Assembly: GCA_009923345.1 (NCBI GenBank)
Contig: RFTR01000015.1
Span: forward strand, 1 to 19,384
Direction: 5' to 3'
DNA length: 19,384 bases
Source of the DNA: Betaproteobacteria bacterium
Lineage (GTDB): Bacteria > Pseudomonadota > Gammaproteobacteria > Burkholderiales > Burkholderiaceae_C
In this document: positions 7,803 to 15,809 of the stretch, piece after piece
Position numbering within the stretch: position 1 is the first letter of the stretch
Layout: every line of letters begins with the position of its first letter
The notes under the pieces: model-generated
What the model was told of the DNA's origin: nothing
The model's input: the letters and a program-made list of their open reading frames with translations, nothing else
Databases searched by the model: none
Translations under genes and position numbers: made by a program

Positions 7803-8567
7803 TCATTCGCCTGTCCACACCGGTGGGCGTTTTTCACTGAAGGCCAAAGCGCCTTCATGCGCATCTTTGGAATGAATAATGGTTTCAAGCAAAGCGTTTT
7901 GGCGGTGCCAACGTTCATGCACAGGCCAATGAAAAGCTTCAGCCACTACTTGTTTGCTGATTTGCACAGAAAGTGGTGCATTGGCCGCGATTTGGTGCGC
8001 CATTGCTTTGGCCGCAGCCAAGGCTTCACCCGGCGCGGTCAGTTGATTGACCAAACCCCATTGCCGCGCCTCAACCGCAGACATCATGTCTCCGGTGAGT
8101 GCATACTGCATGGCGATTTGACGGGGAATTCGCTCGGGCAAACGCATCAAACCACCGGATCCAGCCATCAATCCGCGTTTGACTTCGGGCAAACCGAACT
8201 GTGCATTCTCGGCAGCCACCAACAAGTCACATGCCAACGCTATTTCAAAACCACCCGCCAATGCATACCCTTCGACGGCGGCGATGACGGGTTTGCGCGG
8301 TGGTGTCTCGATGATGCCGGCCAAACCACGGCCGGGGAGTTCCACCCGCTCACCACGCAAAAAAGCCTTTAAATCCATCCCAGAACAAAAATGCGCACCG
8401 GCACCTGTGAGGATGCCCACTGTCAATTGCTTATCGCTGTCGAGTTCATCCATCGCATGCGCGATGGCCTCGGAGGTAGCGCGGTCGATGGCATTACGCA
8501 CCTCAGGGCGACAAATGGTGATGACCAACACATGCCCATCTCTTTCAAGCTTGACGGTCTTCCTCAT
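7803..8567 (-). CDS. Enoyl-CoA hydratase/isomerase (crotonase) family protein, copy 2
   Basis: This is a 254-residue crotonase. Oxyanion-hole segments are at residues 59-65 (HFCSGMD) and around G100 (YALAGGFE). The first catalytic glutamate position is kept as Glu128 (GLPEVKRG), but the second is Gln154 (IAMQYALTG). This is the reverse of the other crotonase in the operon. The protein could be a hydratase with reduced two-residue chemistry, an isomerase or a hydrolase. The start at 8567 gives an ATGA overlap with the NTF2-like gene and a normal length; a longer reading frame from 8681 only adds residues translated out of that upstream gene and lacks family resemblance. Confidence 0.88.
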   Translation of the reverse strand: MRKTVKLERDGHVLVITICRPEVRNAIDRATSEAIAHAMDELDSDKQLTVGILTGAGAHFCSGMDLKAFLRGERVELPGRGLAGIIETPPRKPVIAAVEGYALAGGFEIALACDLLVAAENAQFGLPEVKRGLMAGSGGLMRLPERIPRQIAMQYALTGDMMSAVEARQWGLVNQLTAPGEALAAAKAMAHQIAANAPLSVQISKQVVAEAFHWPVHERWHRQNALLETIIHSKDAHEGALAFSEKRPPVWTGE

Positions 8568-9367
8568 GGTTTCACATCCTGTTGCAAACGTGTTTTCAAG
8601 CCGCCGCGATCGCGGATGATGCGCCCCGAAGTCACCTGTGCGTCTTGCACCCGCAAGATGCCATTGACATTGAGCAACCAACTTTTATTTGAGGCTTCGA
8701 TGCCAGCGAATCCGCCAAGGTACTGACCTGTTTGACGCGCATGAAATGCCACATCGTCACCGGAAGAAAACAATTCTGTTAACTCGACAGACTGCACCTT
8801 GAAATGAAGTGGCATACCTGTGATGTGTTCATCGTCGCTTCGGATGGACTGATGGGTTTGAGGCCAAGACCGAGTGAGCCAGTGACGCACCACGGCTTCG
8901 GCTGCAGGGTTTGGCCCCAAAGGCAGCGTGTCCCAAGGACTGACAGCAGGTGCTTCAACTGCATCGCAAATGCCGCTTTTGAGTTGACGTTGTCGCGTCA
9001 TGTAATCTTCTTGAGCAATGCATCCCGTGAGATGCTGTCCGTTGCTGCGGTAAATTCCCACACCCGACCACACCGCCATGCGGCCCTTGGTAGCACCGTG
9101 CTCACTGAAGTACACCGCAACGCGATCCTGTGCACTGACCACCTGATGGACTGTCATGCCCATGCCTGGAAAGGCTTGCATTTGTTGGTCTACGGCTGGC
9201 AACCATTGCTCGTCGCGTCCTGCAAATACATGGTCACCAATTTCCAAGGCGTAGGTGGGCAGGATGAATTCATGAGCCACCGAACGGTCGTGGCTGTTGA
9301 AATAGTCCACCACCCAACGGCGCAATAACTGAACCGGGGTTTGATCTGGTATTGGTGCCTGGCTCAT
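8564..9367 (-). CDS. Tandem NTF2/SnoaL-like domain protein of unknown function
   Basis: The 267-residue protein looks like two cone-shaped NTF2-like (SnoaL-type) domains in a row, roughly residues 12-127 and 155-255, joined by a Pro-rich linker. The first ends with the usual strand pattern (VAVYFSEHGATKG, then MAVWSGVGIYRSNGQHLTGC). The second repeats it with FHARQTGQY and SWLLNVNGILRVQDAQV. Such domains form hydrophobic pockets used by ketosteroid isomerases, polyketide cyclases, limonene epoxide hydrolase and many unknown enzymes. Both ends overlap neighbours by 4 bases (ATGA), so it is translationally tied to the synthetase and crotonase. I infer an isomerase, cyclase or hydrolase acting on a bulky hydrophobic pathway intermediate, but no catalytic residue can be assigned with confidence. 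Confidence 0.7.
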   Translation of the reverse strand: MSQAPIPDQTPVQLLRRWVVDYFNSHDRSVAHEFILPTYALEIGDHVFAGRDEQWLPAVDQQMQAFPGMGMTVHQVVSAQDRVAVYFSEHGATKGRMAVWSGVGIYRSNGQHLTGCIAQEDYMTRQRQLKSGICDAVEAPAVSPWDTLPLGPNPAAEAVVRHWLTRSWPQTHQSIRSDDEHITGMPLHFKVQSVELTELFSSGDDVAFHARQTGQYLGGFAGIEASNKSWLLNVNGILRVQDAQVTSGRIIRDRGGLKTRLQQDVKP

Positions 9368-10893
9368 GTGAATTGCGCTCCATGGGACAGACGCAATTCG
9401 CGCTTAAGTAATTTTCCAGACGCATTGCGCGGCAAGGCATCTGCAAAAACCACAGAGGTGGGACATTTGTAGTGCGCTAACCGTTCACGCGTATAAGCCA
9501 CAAGCTCGGCTTCACTGGCATTCGTCTCAGGACGCAACACCACCACAGCGCGTGGCGTTTCACCCCACTTTTCATGAGCTACGCCAATGACTGCCACTTG
9601 CAAAACAGCAGCATGCCCGTTGAGCACGTTTTCTATTTCGGCAGGGTAAATATTTTCACCGCCTGAAATGATCAAATCTTTGTAACGATCGAACAAATAA
9701 ATATAACCTTCAGCATCCAGATAGGCTGCGTCGCCTGTGCGTAACCAACCGCCTGGTTGCATAGTTTCAGCGGTTTCCGAAGGCTTGCGCCAGTATCCGC
9801 TCATCAGCATCTCGGATTGAATCCAAATCTCACCCACTTCTCCCGTGGGTACATCTTGTTGATTGGCGGGGTCAACCACACGCAATTGCACCCAATCGAT
9901 TGCACGTCCTACCGATTTGAGCAATTTGGCACGCGGTCCTTCAGGCACATGGTCTGCAGGTGGCAGTTGCACCACGGTTCCCGAAGTTTCTGTCATGCCG
10001 TAGGCTTGAATGAATTCGCAGCGAAGTGTGTCCATGGCACGACGCAACAACACGTCACCCATCGGCGCAGCGCCATACATCAACCACTTAAGGCTGGATA
10101 AATCGGCTAGTTCAATGTTTGGCACTTCCAACAACGCCTGCACCACAGTGGGAACCAAGAAAGTGTGTGTCACACGGTATTGCGAAATCAATTGAATGAT
10201 GTGCGCGATGTTGACTTCGCGCATCAGTACCGTGTGACCACCGACGGTCATGGCGCTGGTGCCATAGCCACAACCACCGATATGAAACATGGGCATGGCC
10301 ACCAAGTTGACTGAGTCAGATCCCATGCCCCATAACGCCCCCAACCGTGGCGTGTACGACATGCCTTGATTGGTCAACATCACACCTTTGGGTAAGCCTG
10401 TGGTGCCAGAGGTGTACAGCAACAAAGCGACTTCATCAGGCGCACCCTCATGGCCAGGGTCGGTGTCATCAGCTGACAAGCGCCACTGTTGGTAACGCTC
10501 GCCCAGTGTGATCAATTGGCGCACACCCACTTGCTGCTGTACGGCTGGTGTCAACAAGTGCGCTTCTTCTGGTGAAGTGATGATGACTCTCGGCATGGCA
10601 TCAGCAACAATGCTTTGAATTTCAGCGGGTGACAAGCGCCAGTTCAAGCCCGTCAAAATCGCGCCAATTTTGTTGCAAGCAAACATGAGCTCGAAACATT
10701 CTGCACAGTTTTTGGTGAGCAAGGCCACCCTGTCTCCGACTTCCACACCAGCTGCTTGTAAAGCGCATGCGGTTTGTGAGCTGCGTGCGTTCAATTGCGC
10801 AAAAGTCCATGTTTCTCCGGAAAATGTCAAAGCCGGCGCATCCGGCCGCTCTTTGGCAAGCTGACGAAGAATGTGGGCGTAGCTTAGAGTCAT
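9364..10893 (-). CDS. Acyl-CoA synthetase (AMP-forming), intact copy
   Basis: This 509-residue ANL-superfamily ligase has all its core motifs in order: the P-loop YTSGTTGLPKG at about residues 160-170, YGMTETSG, the hinge region GWLRTGD...GYIYLFDRYKDLI, the GGENIYPAEIE motif, and the C-terminal catalytic Lys at about 494 in NASGKLLKREL. It would activate a carboxylic acid to its CoA thioester through an acyl-AMP. The ATG at 10893 lies 8 bases after the acyl-CoA dehydrogenase stop; a TTG at 10905 that overlaps that stop is a less likely start. Since the first synthetase gene of the operon is disrupted, this is the only apparently working ligase in the window. Confidence 0.92.
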   Translation of the reverse strand: MTLSYAHILRQLAKERPDAPALTFSGETWTFAQLNARSSQTACALQAAGVEVGDRVALLTKNCAECFELMFACNKIGAILTGLNWRLSPAEIQSIVADAMPRVIITSPEEAHLLTPAVQQQVGVRQLITLGERYQQWRLSADDTDPGHEGAPDEVALLLYTSGTTGLPKGVMLTNQGMSYTPRLGALWGMGSDSVNLVAMPMFHIGGCGYGTSAMTVGGHTVLMREVNIAHIIQLISQYRVTHTFLVPTVVQALLEVPNIELADLSSLKWLMYGAAPMGDVLLRRAMDTLRCEFIQAYGMTETSGTVVQLPPADHVPEGPRAKLLKSVGRAIDWVQLRVVDPANQQDVPTGEVGEIWIQSEMLMSGYWRKPSETAETMQPGGWLRTGDAAYLDAEGYIYLFDRYKDLIISGGENIYPAEIENVLNGHAAVLQVAVIGVAHEKWGETPRAVVVLRPETNASEAELVAYTRERLAHYKCPTSVVFADALPRNASGKLLKRELRLSHGAQFT

Positions 10894-10901
10894 GTGGTGG
10901 A

Positions 10902-12077
10902 TCAATAGCTTTTGGGCAAACCCAGGCTGTGGGTTGAAATGAAGTTCAAGATCATTTCACGACTCACCGGAGCGGTTTTGTGCAAGCGCGCGATGAACCA
11001 CAAATCAGCTAAGCCATATTCAATGGCCAATCCATTGCCGCCATGAATTTGAATCGCTTGGTCCAAGGCCTCTAAGGATGCATCTGCGGCCGCGAACTTG
11101 GCCATGTTGGCGACCTCACCCGCGTCGGGCGAACCTGCGTCTGACAAGGCTGCAGCCCGCGCCGTCATCAAACGCGCTTGTTGCACCGCGATATAGGCCT
11201 TGGCCAGAGGATGAGCAATGCCTTGGTGTGCGCCGATGGGCACACTCCATACAGAGCGATCTTTGGCTTGTTGAGAACCCTTCTCTATGGCGAAACGCGA
11301 AATGCCATTGTTGATGGCTGCAGCACACACACGTTCAGGGTTCAAGCCAGCAAAGACATGGCGCAAGCCCTGCCCTTCTTGACCCACCAAGCATTCTGGG
11401 CCGAGTTGCACATTGTCAAAAAACATGGTGAATGAGGTTTCAGGCACATGCAACGCAGTTTCAATAGGGGTGCGGGTGATACCGGGCGCATTCGCGGGAA
11501 TGATGAACAATGACAACTGGTGACGACCTTGTGCATCAACCAAATCGCTTCGACACACCACCATGATGGCATCCGCTTCATCGACACCCGAGGTCCAGTA
11601 TTTGGTCCCGTTGAGTAACCAACCATCGCCGTTTTTTCGTGCAGTGGTGGTGACCTTGTGGGTATTCGTGCCTGCATTAGGTTCGGTAATGGCAAACGAC
11701 ATGCGTTTCTTGCCTGAGGCCAAGCCTGGTAACCATTCCTTTTTTAAAGCCTCACTGCAATGCATTTGAATAATGGGCGCACAAATAGAGCCAATGACCA
11801 GTGACAACATGGGACAACCCTGCGCAGCGGCCTCTTCGACGATGACGTTGTAGTCAGCCAACCCACTGCCCCCACCGCCGTACTCTTCAGTGATGTGAAC
11901 ACCTAGAAAACCAGCCTCTCCCATGGCATTCCACAGCTCGACAGGTTTGGCATGGCGTTTGACCACGTCTTGAAAATAAGAGCGGCCAAAACTGCCCACC
12001 AACTTGGCAACGCTGTCGCGCAACATCGGGTGGTGATCTGCTGTATCAACCAAAGTAGAACCAAAAATATTTGACAT
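10902..12077 (-). CDS. Acyl-CoA dehydrogenase
   Basis: This FAD enzyme has about 391 residues. The family signature lies in MSFAITEPNAGTN and NGTKYWTSGVDEAD, and the C-terminal helix domain contains QIHGGNGLAIEYGLADLW. At the usual catalytic-base position near the C-terminus (YEGT in medium-chain enzymes) it reads APVS, so that glutamate is missing. A glutamate in LNPERVCAAA (residue 248) falls where isovaleryl- and long-chain enzymes keep their base. It would introduce the alpha,beta double bond into an acyl-CoA, possibly branched or cyclic. The start at 12077 gives a normal N-terminus and follows the preceding stop by 22 bases; an ATG at 12122 inside the upstream gene is possible. Neither start has a strong Shine-Dalgarno sequence. 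Confidence 0.9.
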   Translation of the reverse strand: MSNIFGSTLVDTADHHPMLRDSVAKLVGSFGRSYFQDVVKRHAKPVELWNAMGEAGFLGVHITEEYGGGGSGLADYNVIVEEAAAQGCPMLSLVIGSICAPIIQMHCSEALKKEWLPGLASGKKRMSFAITEPNAGTNTHKVTTTARKNGDGWLLNGTKYWTSGVDEADAIMVVCRSDLVDAQGRHQLSLFIIPANAPGITRTPIETALHVPETSFTMFFDNVQLGPECLVGQEGQGLRHVFAGLNPERVCAAAINNGISRFAIEKGSQQAKDRSVWSVPIGAHQGIAHPLAKAYIAVQQARLMTARAAALSDAGSPDAGEVANMAKFAAADASLEALDQAIQIHGGNGLAIEYGLADLWFIARLHKTAPVSREMILNFISTHSLGLPKSY

Positions 12078-12099
12078 AGGGGGATGCTTTACAAAAAAA

Positions 12100-12963
12100 T
12101 CAATGGGGTTGCGGCCATGCAAAAAAGCCTTGTCCTGTTTTTTGGCCTAGGTGCCCTTTGGCCACCATCTCTTCCAAGATGCGGGGTGGTGCATAGCGCG
12201 GTCCCAAGGCTTGGCAGAGGTGTCGGGCAATGTCCAATCGGACATCCAAACCCACGATGTCGCTCAGTCTCAGCGGCCCCATGGGATGGCGATAAGCCGT
12301 GACCAAGGCATGGTCGATGTCTTCGGCGCTGGCCACACCGTCTTCCAACATCCGCATGGCTTCAAGTGAAGCAATCAGGTCTAGACGGCTGGTGGCAAAG
12401 CCTGGCACATCGCGCACGGTGATGGTGGTTTTCCCCGTGCTTTGGGCAAACTCACGGGCCATGGCCAAGGCCTCTTCGCTGGTCTGGTCGCCGCGAATCA
12501 ACTCAACCATGGGCAGTGACCACACAGGGTTGAAAAAATGCATGCCTAGAAAATGGCCAGGCTCGGTAACCGACTTGGCCAGTTCACTGATGGACAACGC
12601 GCTGGTATTGGAAGCAATTAATCGCGGTTGCCGTTGCGCTACTTCAGACAACACCTGAGTCTTCAAATCCAAACGCTCGGGAATGGATTCAATCACCAGA
12701 TCCAAAAAACGAGGCAAGTCTTGAGCAGCTGCCAATAGCCCTACACCTTCGGTTGCTTGTTTGGCTTGGGCGGGAGTCAATTTCCCGCGCTTCAATCCTC
12801 CTTCAGCGGCGGATTGCAGGACTTGCTTCATGTGGGTTGTGCGCTGTGCATCGGGTTCAACCACGTACACCTTCCAACCAGCCACAGCAAACACATAGGC
12901 AATACCTACGCCCATGGTGCCGCCGCCAATCACAGCCATGTTTTGAGATAAGCGCTGGTTCAT
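12100..12963 (-). CDS. 3-hydroxyacyl-CoA dehydrogenase
   Basis: The 287-residue protein matches stand-alone 3-hydroxyacyl-CoA dehydrogenases. An N-terminal Rossmann fold (VIGGGTMG at 11-18, Glu36 after the second strand favouring NAD) leads to the active site SNTSALSIS at 118-126, catalytic His142 in MHFFNPV and its partner Glu154. The usual GFxxNR segment reads GFATSR, so an Asn near the active site is Ser192. It would oxidise the 3-hydroxyacyl-CoA made by the hydratase step to the ketoacyl-CoA for the thiolase. Its ATG overlaps the stop of the TetR gene (ATGA). Confidence 0.92.
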   Translation of the reverse strand: MNQRLSQNMAVIGGGTMGVGIAYVFAVAGWKVYVVEPDAQRTTHMKQVLQSAAEGGLKRGKLTPAQAKQATEGVGLLAAAQDLPRFLDLVIESIPERLDLKTQVLSEVAQRQPRLIASNTSALSISELAKSVTEPGHFLGMHFFNPVWSLPMVELIRGDQTSEEALAMAREFAQSTGKTTITVRDVPGFATSRLDLIASLEAMRMLEDGVASAEDIDHALVTAYRHPMGPLRLSDIVGLDVRLDIARHLCQALGPRYAPPRILEEMVAKGHLGQKTGQGFFAWPQPH

Positions 12964-13604
12964 TTCGGGCCTTTACTCTTGCGGGATTTTTTGGCACGAA
13001 CCATGGCCAACACCATAGAAACCATATAGGAGACCACCTCATCCAAACTCAAACGACCATTGGCACGAAACCACACGGGTGCCCAGCCCACAATGCCGCC
13101 AATGGCCAAAGCGGTGAGCTGCACATCTTCCGCTTGAAACTCCCCTGCCGTCACACCTTGGCTCAATAGCTCAATCAATCGGTGATCGAAGTCACGGCGC
13201 AATGCATTGATAGCGTCACGGTCTTCTTGCGCCAACTCTTTTTCTTCGCGGCTGTAAATCATGGCGTGAGGTTGGTGGGTCAATACTGCCGTCAAAAAAT
13301 CACTCACCACGGTTTCCAAACGCTCAGTGACCGAGGTGTCTTGCGCCATGACCCGGTTCAAAGACTCATGTGCCAAAGTGATGGCACGTGAGCAAATTTC
13401 AGCCAACAAATCGTTCTTTGAATTGAAATGCGCATAGATGACAGGTTTGGTCACTTGCAGCTCACTGGCCACCTGATCCAAGGTGGTTTTGCTATAGCCC
13501 TGTTTGTAAAACAAATCCACAGCAGCGGCAACAATTCTTTCGCGTTTCAGTTGAGAAATGGCTTCACGCATGGCTTCAGGATGGGGCAATGTGTTGGTTG
13601 TCAA
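12960..13604 (-). CDS. TetR/AcrR family transcriptional regulator
   Basis: This 214-residue regulator has the TetR helix-turn-helix at about residues 24-70, with the classic TTLDQVASELQVTKPVIYAHF stretch. A helical ligand-binding domain follows, and a basic tail (RAKKSRKSKGPK) ends it. A TTG start at 13604 lies 3 bases after the monooxygenase stop; an ATG 33 bases downstream would still keep the DNA-binding domain. Sitting inside the operon, it probably controls its own expression. A 28-bp palindrome at 17907-17934 in front of the first gene is the best candidate operator. The effector is probably a pathway acyl-CoA or the substrate, by analogy with other TetR regulators in beta-oxidation clusters. 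Confidence 0.9.
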   Translation of the reverse strand: MTTNTLPHPEAMREAISQLKRERIVAAAVDLFYKQGYSKTTLDQVASELQVTKPVIYAHFNSKNDLLAEICSRAITLAHESLNRVMAQDTSVTERLETVVSDFLTAVLTHQPHAMIYSREEKELAQEDRDAINALRRDFDHRLIELLSQGVTAGEFQAEDVQLTALAIGGIVGWAPVWFRANGRLSLDEVVSYMVSMVLAMVRAKKSRKSKGPK

Positions 13605-13607
13605 TGG

Positions 13608-15224
13608 TCAAACTTTTTCAAGCCATGCCGCATTGGCAGCAAAGCTAAAACCGGTGTAACCCTCTGCTGCACATTTGTGCAAGATGCGGCGATAACCACG
13701 CACGCCGCCTGAATAGGGCATGAAAACGCGTGGTTTACCTTTTACTTCCGCTCCGTTGTAGTAAGAGTCGGTACTCAAGTACAAAGTTTCTTTGACGCGT
13801 TCGTTGATGTGATGACCCCATTCTTTTTCAGCATCATGTTGCACTTCAAACACTGCTTGCTTGTTTGCTTTCATGTGCTCGACAAACGCGGCCATCCAAT
13901 CAATTTGTTCTTCGGTAGACACCATCACATTGCTGAGCAATGAGGGGCTACCGGGACCGACAACAATGAACATGTTGGGAAAGTCGGAAACGCCCACACC
14001 CAAGTGGGTGACTGGACCATCCGACCATTTTTGTTTCAAAGTGATACCGCCTCTGCCAATGATGTTTGGCTTAAACAAAGAACCGGTGAACACATCAAAG
14101 CCTGTTGCAAAAATGATCATGTCGAAGACATGATTTTTTGCGCTAGTGCGAATACCTTCATGCGTGAATTCCACAATAGGCGACTCAAGAAGATCGGCCA
14201 ACTCCACATTGTCTCGGTTGAATGCCTGGAAATAACCACTGTCAACCGATGGGCGCCGTGCAGCAAACGCATGGTTCCTGGGGAGTAATTTTTCTCGGAC
14301 CACAGGGTCATTCACCACACTTGCGATCTTTCTGCGTATGAAATCAGCCGCCGTATCGTTGGCTTGTTTGTTCAACAAAATATCGTAGTAAGTGAGTGCA
14401 AAACCGAAACCCAAACGGTTCCAAGCAGCTTCATAAGCTTTCTCGCGCTCCTCGGGCGTTACGTCCAAAGCAGATGTTTTATTGGGCATGAACCCTAAAC
14501 CGGTGGCTGAATTCCACGCGCGATCGCGGCGTTCTCTGTAATGGGCTTTGACCTGCGCGTCTTCTTCATCGGTCACTGGCGCATTGGCCGCGGGGATGCT
14601 GTAGTTGGGAGTTCGCTGAAAAACAGTGAGGTGTTTGGCATACTTGGCAATGACAGGGGTCATCTGCATGCCGGAGGAGCCGGTACCGATGATGGCCACC
14701 CTTTTTCCCTCATACGTGACTTCGTGCTTAGGCCACTTACCGCTGTGAATCACTTCACCTTTGTAATCGGACAAGCCAGGGTAATTTGGCGACTTAGGGG
14801 TGGACAACTGGCCCACGCACATCATGAAAAATTGAGTGTCAAAAGTTTCACCACCCTCGGTTTCAATGACCCAACGCGCTGAAGCTTCATCGTAAGTGGC
14901 GTTGGTCATGCGGGTATTGAACTGAATGTCGCGGCGCAAATCAAAACGCTCAGCCACATGGTTGATATAGCGCAAAATTTCTGGCTGAGTGGCGTAGCGC
15001 TCGCTCCAGCGCCACTCCTGCTCAAGTTCAGGCGAGAAGCTGTAAGAGTAGTCATAGCTTTCCACGTCACAGCGCGCACCGGGGTAGCCGTTGTGATACC
15101 ACACACCGCCAACATCCTCACTGGCTTCAAGCACTTTCACTTTGTAACCCAAACCTCTGAATCTGTACAACGCGCGCAATCCTGCAAAGCCTGCGCCAAT
15201 CACCAATACATCTACTGTTTGCAT
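13608..15224 (-). CDS. Flavin-dependent monooxygenase, type I Baeyer-Villiger family
   Basis: This 538-residue protein has two Rossmann nucleotide sites: GAGFAG at residues 10-15 for FAD and GTGSSG at 180-185 for NADPH. Between them it matches the Baeyer-Villiger fingerprint FxGxxxHxxxWP with Tyr in place of Phe (Y154, G156, H160, W164, P165). It also matches the second family pattern GGxWxxxxYPGxxxD at 39-53. An ATGFD motif lies in the C-terminal part. Such enzymes insert one oxygen next to a ketone to give an ester or lactone. Here it could convert a cyclic or acyl ketone made by the divergent SDR. AAGGT lies 7 bases before the ATG, and the upstream MaoC gene ends 9 bases away. N- or S-oxygenation cannot be excluded, but the fingerprint argues against a plain FMO. 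Confidence 0.92.
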   Translation of the reverse strand: MQTVDVLVIGAGFAGLRALYRFRGLGYKVKVLEASEDVGGVWYHNGYPGARCDVESYDYSYSFSPELEQEWRWSERYATQPEILRYINHVAERFDLRRDIQFNTRMTNATYDEASARWVIETEGGETFDTQFFMMCVGQLSTPKSPNYPGLSDYKGEVIHSGKWPKHEVTYEGKRVAIIGTGSSGMQMTPVIAKYAKHLTVFQRTPNYSIPAANAPVTDEEDAQVKAHYRERRDRAWNSATGLGFMPNKTSALDVTPEEREKAYEAAWNRLGFGFALTYYDILLNKQANDTAADFIRRKIASVVNDPVVREKLLPRNHAFAARRPSVDSGYFQAFNRDNVELADLLESPIVEFTHEGIRTSAKNHVFDMIIFATGFDVFTGSLFKPNIIGRGGITLKQKWSDGPVTHLGVGVSDFPNMFIVVGPGSPSLLSNVMVSTEEQIDWMAAFVEHMKANKQAVFEVQHDAEKEWGHHINERVKETLYLSTDSYYNGAEVKGKPRVFMPYSGGVRGYRRILHKCAAEGYTGFSFAANAAWLEKV

Positions 15225-15233
15225 CTGTTTACC

Positions 15234-15767
15234 TTAAAGCGACAAAATATCACGGGTCTCACGCATGTAGAGAACACCAGATCCGACATCCTCCACCGTG
15301 ACTTCGTGTCGCACATAGCGGCGTTCGCGCTTGATAAATTTGTCAATGGCTTTGGCACTGATGCGGACCGTGGCACCGACGGGAATCGGCTCAAAAATTT
15401 CAGTGTCATGGTAGGTATGGATAGAGCCAATCGCAAACGGCTTGGTGTGATCAAACTGCACAGACAACACAAAATGTGACACCAACAGCGGCGGCACGAT
15501 GGCGCCACCAAAAGGTGACTCACCCGGGATGTACCAGGTGTTCATGCGCCAACCTTCATACCATGGGTTGTAGTCCTCCACCGCATCAGCATAAAGAATC
15601 ACCAACTCAGGGGTGATGTGTAATTCTCTTGACAGCACATCTCCCACATTGACCATATCCCAATAGGTTTGACACACCTCATCCAAACTTTTCACAAATT
15701 CACGCGTTTGTTGAATCTGGATATTGGTCATAGGACGCAAACTGTCGGTGCGGATTTCTGTCGCCAT
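15234..15767 (-). CDS. MaoC-like hotdog protein, N-terminal dehydratase (FAS1-like) type
   Basis: The 177-residue protein resembles the N-terminal hotdog domain of MaoC-type hydratases (MaoC_dehydrat_N). The motif that in R-specific hydratases reads DxNPxH appears as D65-Y-N-P-W-Y70. The aspartate is kept and the catalytic histidine is Tyr. A second conserved stretch, GGAIVPPLLVSHF, follows at 87-99. It most likely pairs with the next-door small MaoC subunit to make one working hydratase. AAGGA lies 6 bases before the ATG at 15767; an ATG at 15803 would extend into the intergenic region with no such site. Role in the pathway: addition of water to an enoyl-CoA. Confidence 0.82.
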   Translation of the reverse strand: MATEIRTDSLRPMTNIQIQQTREFVKSLDEVCQTYWDMVNVGDVLSRELHITPELVILYADAVEDYNPWYEGWRMNTWYIPGESPFGGAIVPPLLVSHFVLSVQFDHTKPFAIGSIHTYHDTEIFEPIPVGATVRISAKAIDKFIKRERRYVRHEVTVEDVGSGVLYMRETRDILSL

Positions 15768-15809
15768 AGGATTCCTTAATTTATTGAGAGAAGTTAGGGG
15801 CAAGTGGAT

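Noticed and set aside
7803..8681. A longer crotonase starting at 8681
   Set aside because: The extra 38 residues are translated from within the NTF2-like gene in another frame and have no family resemblance; the ATGA overlap start at 8567 gives the normal length.
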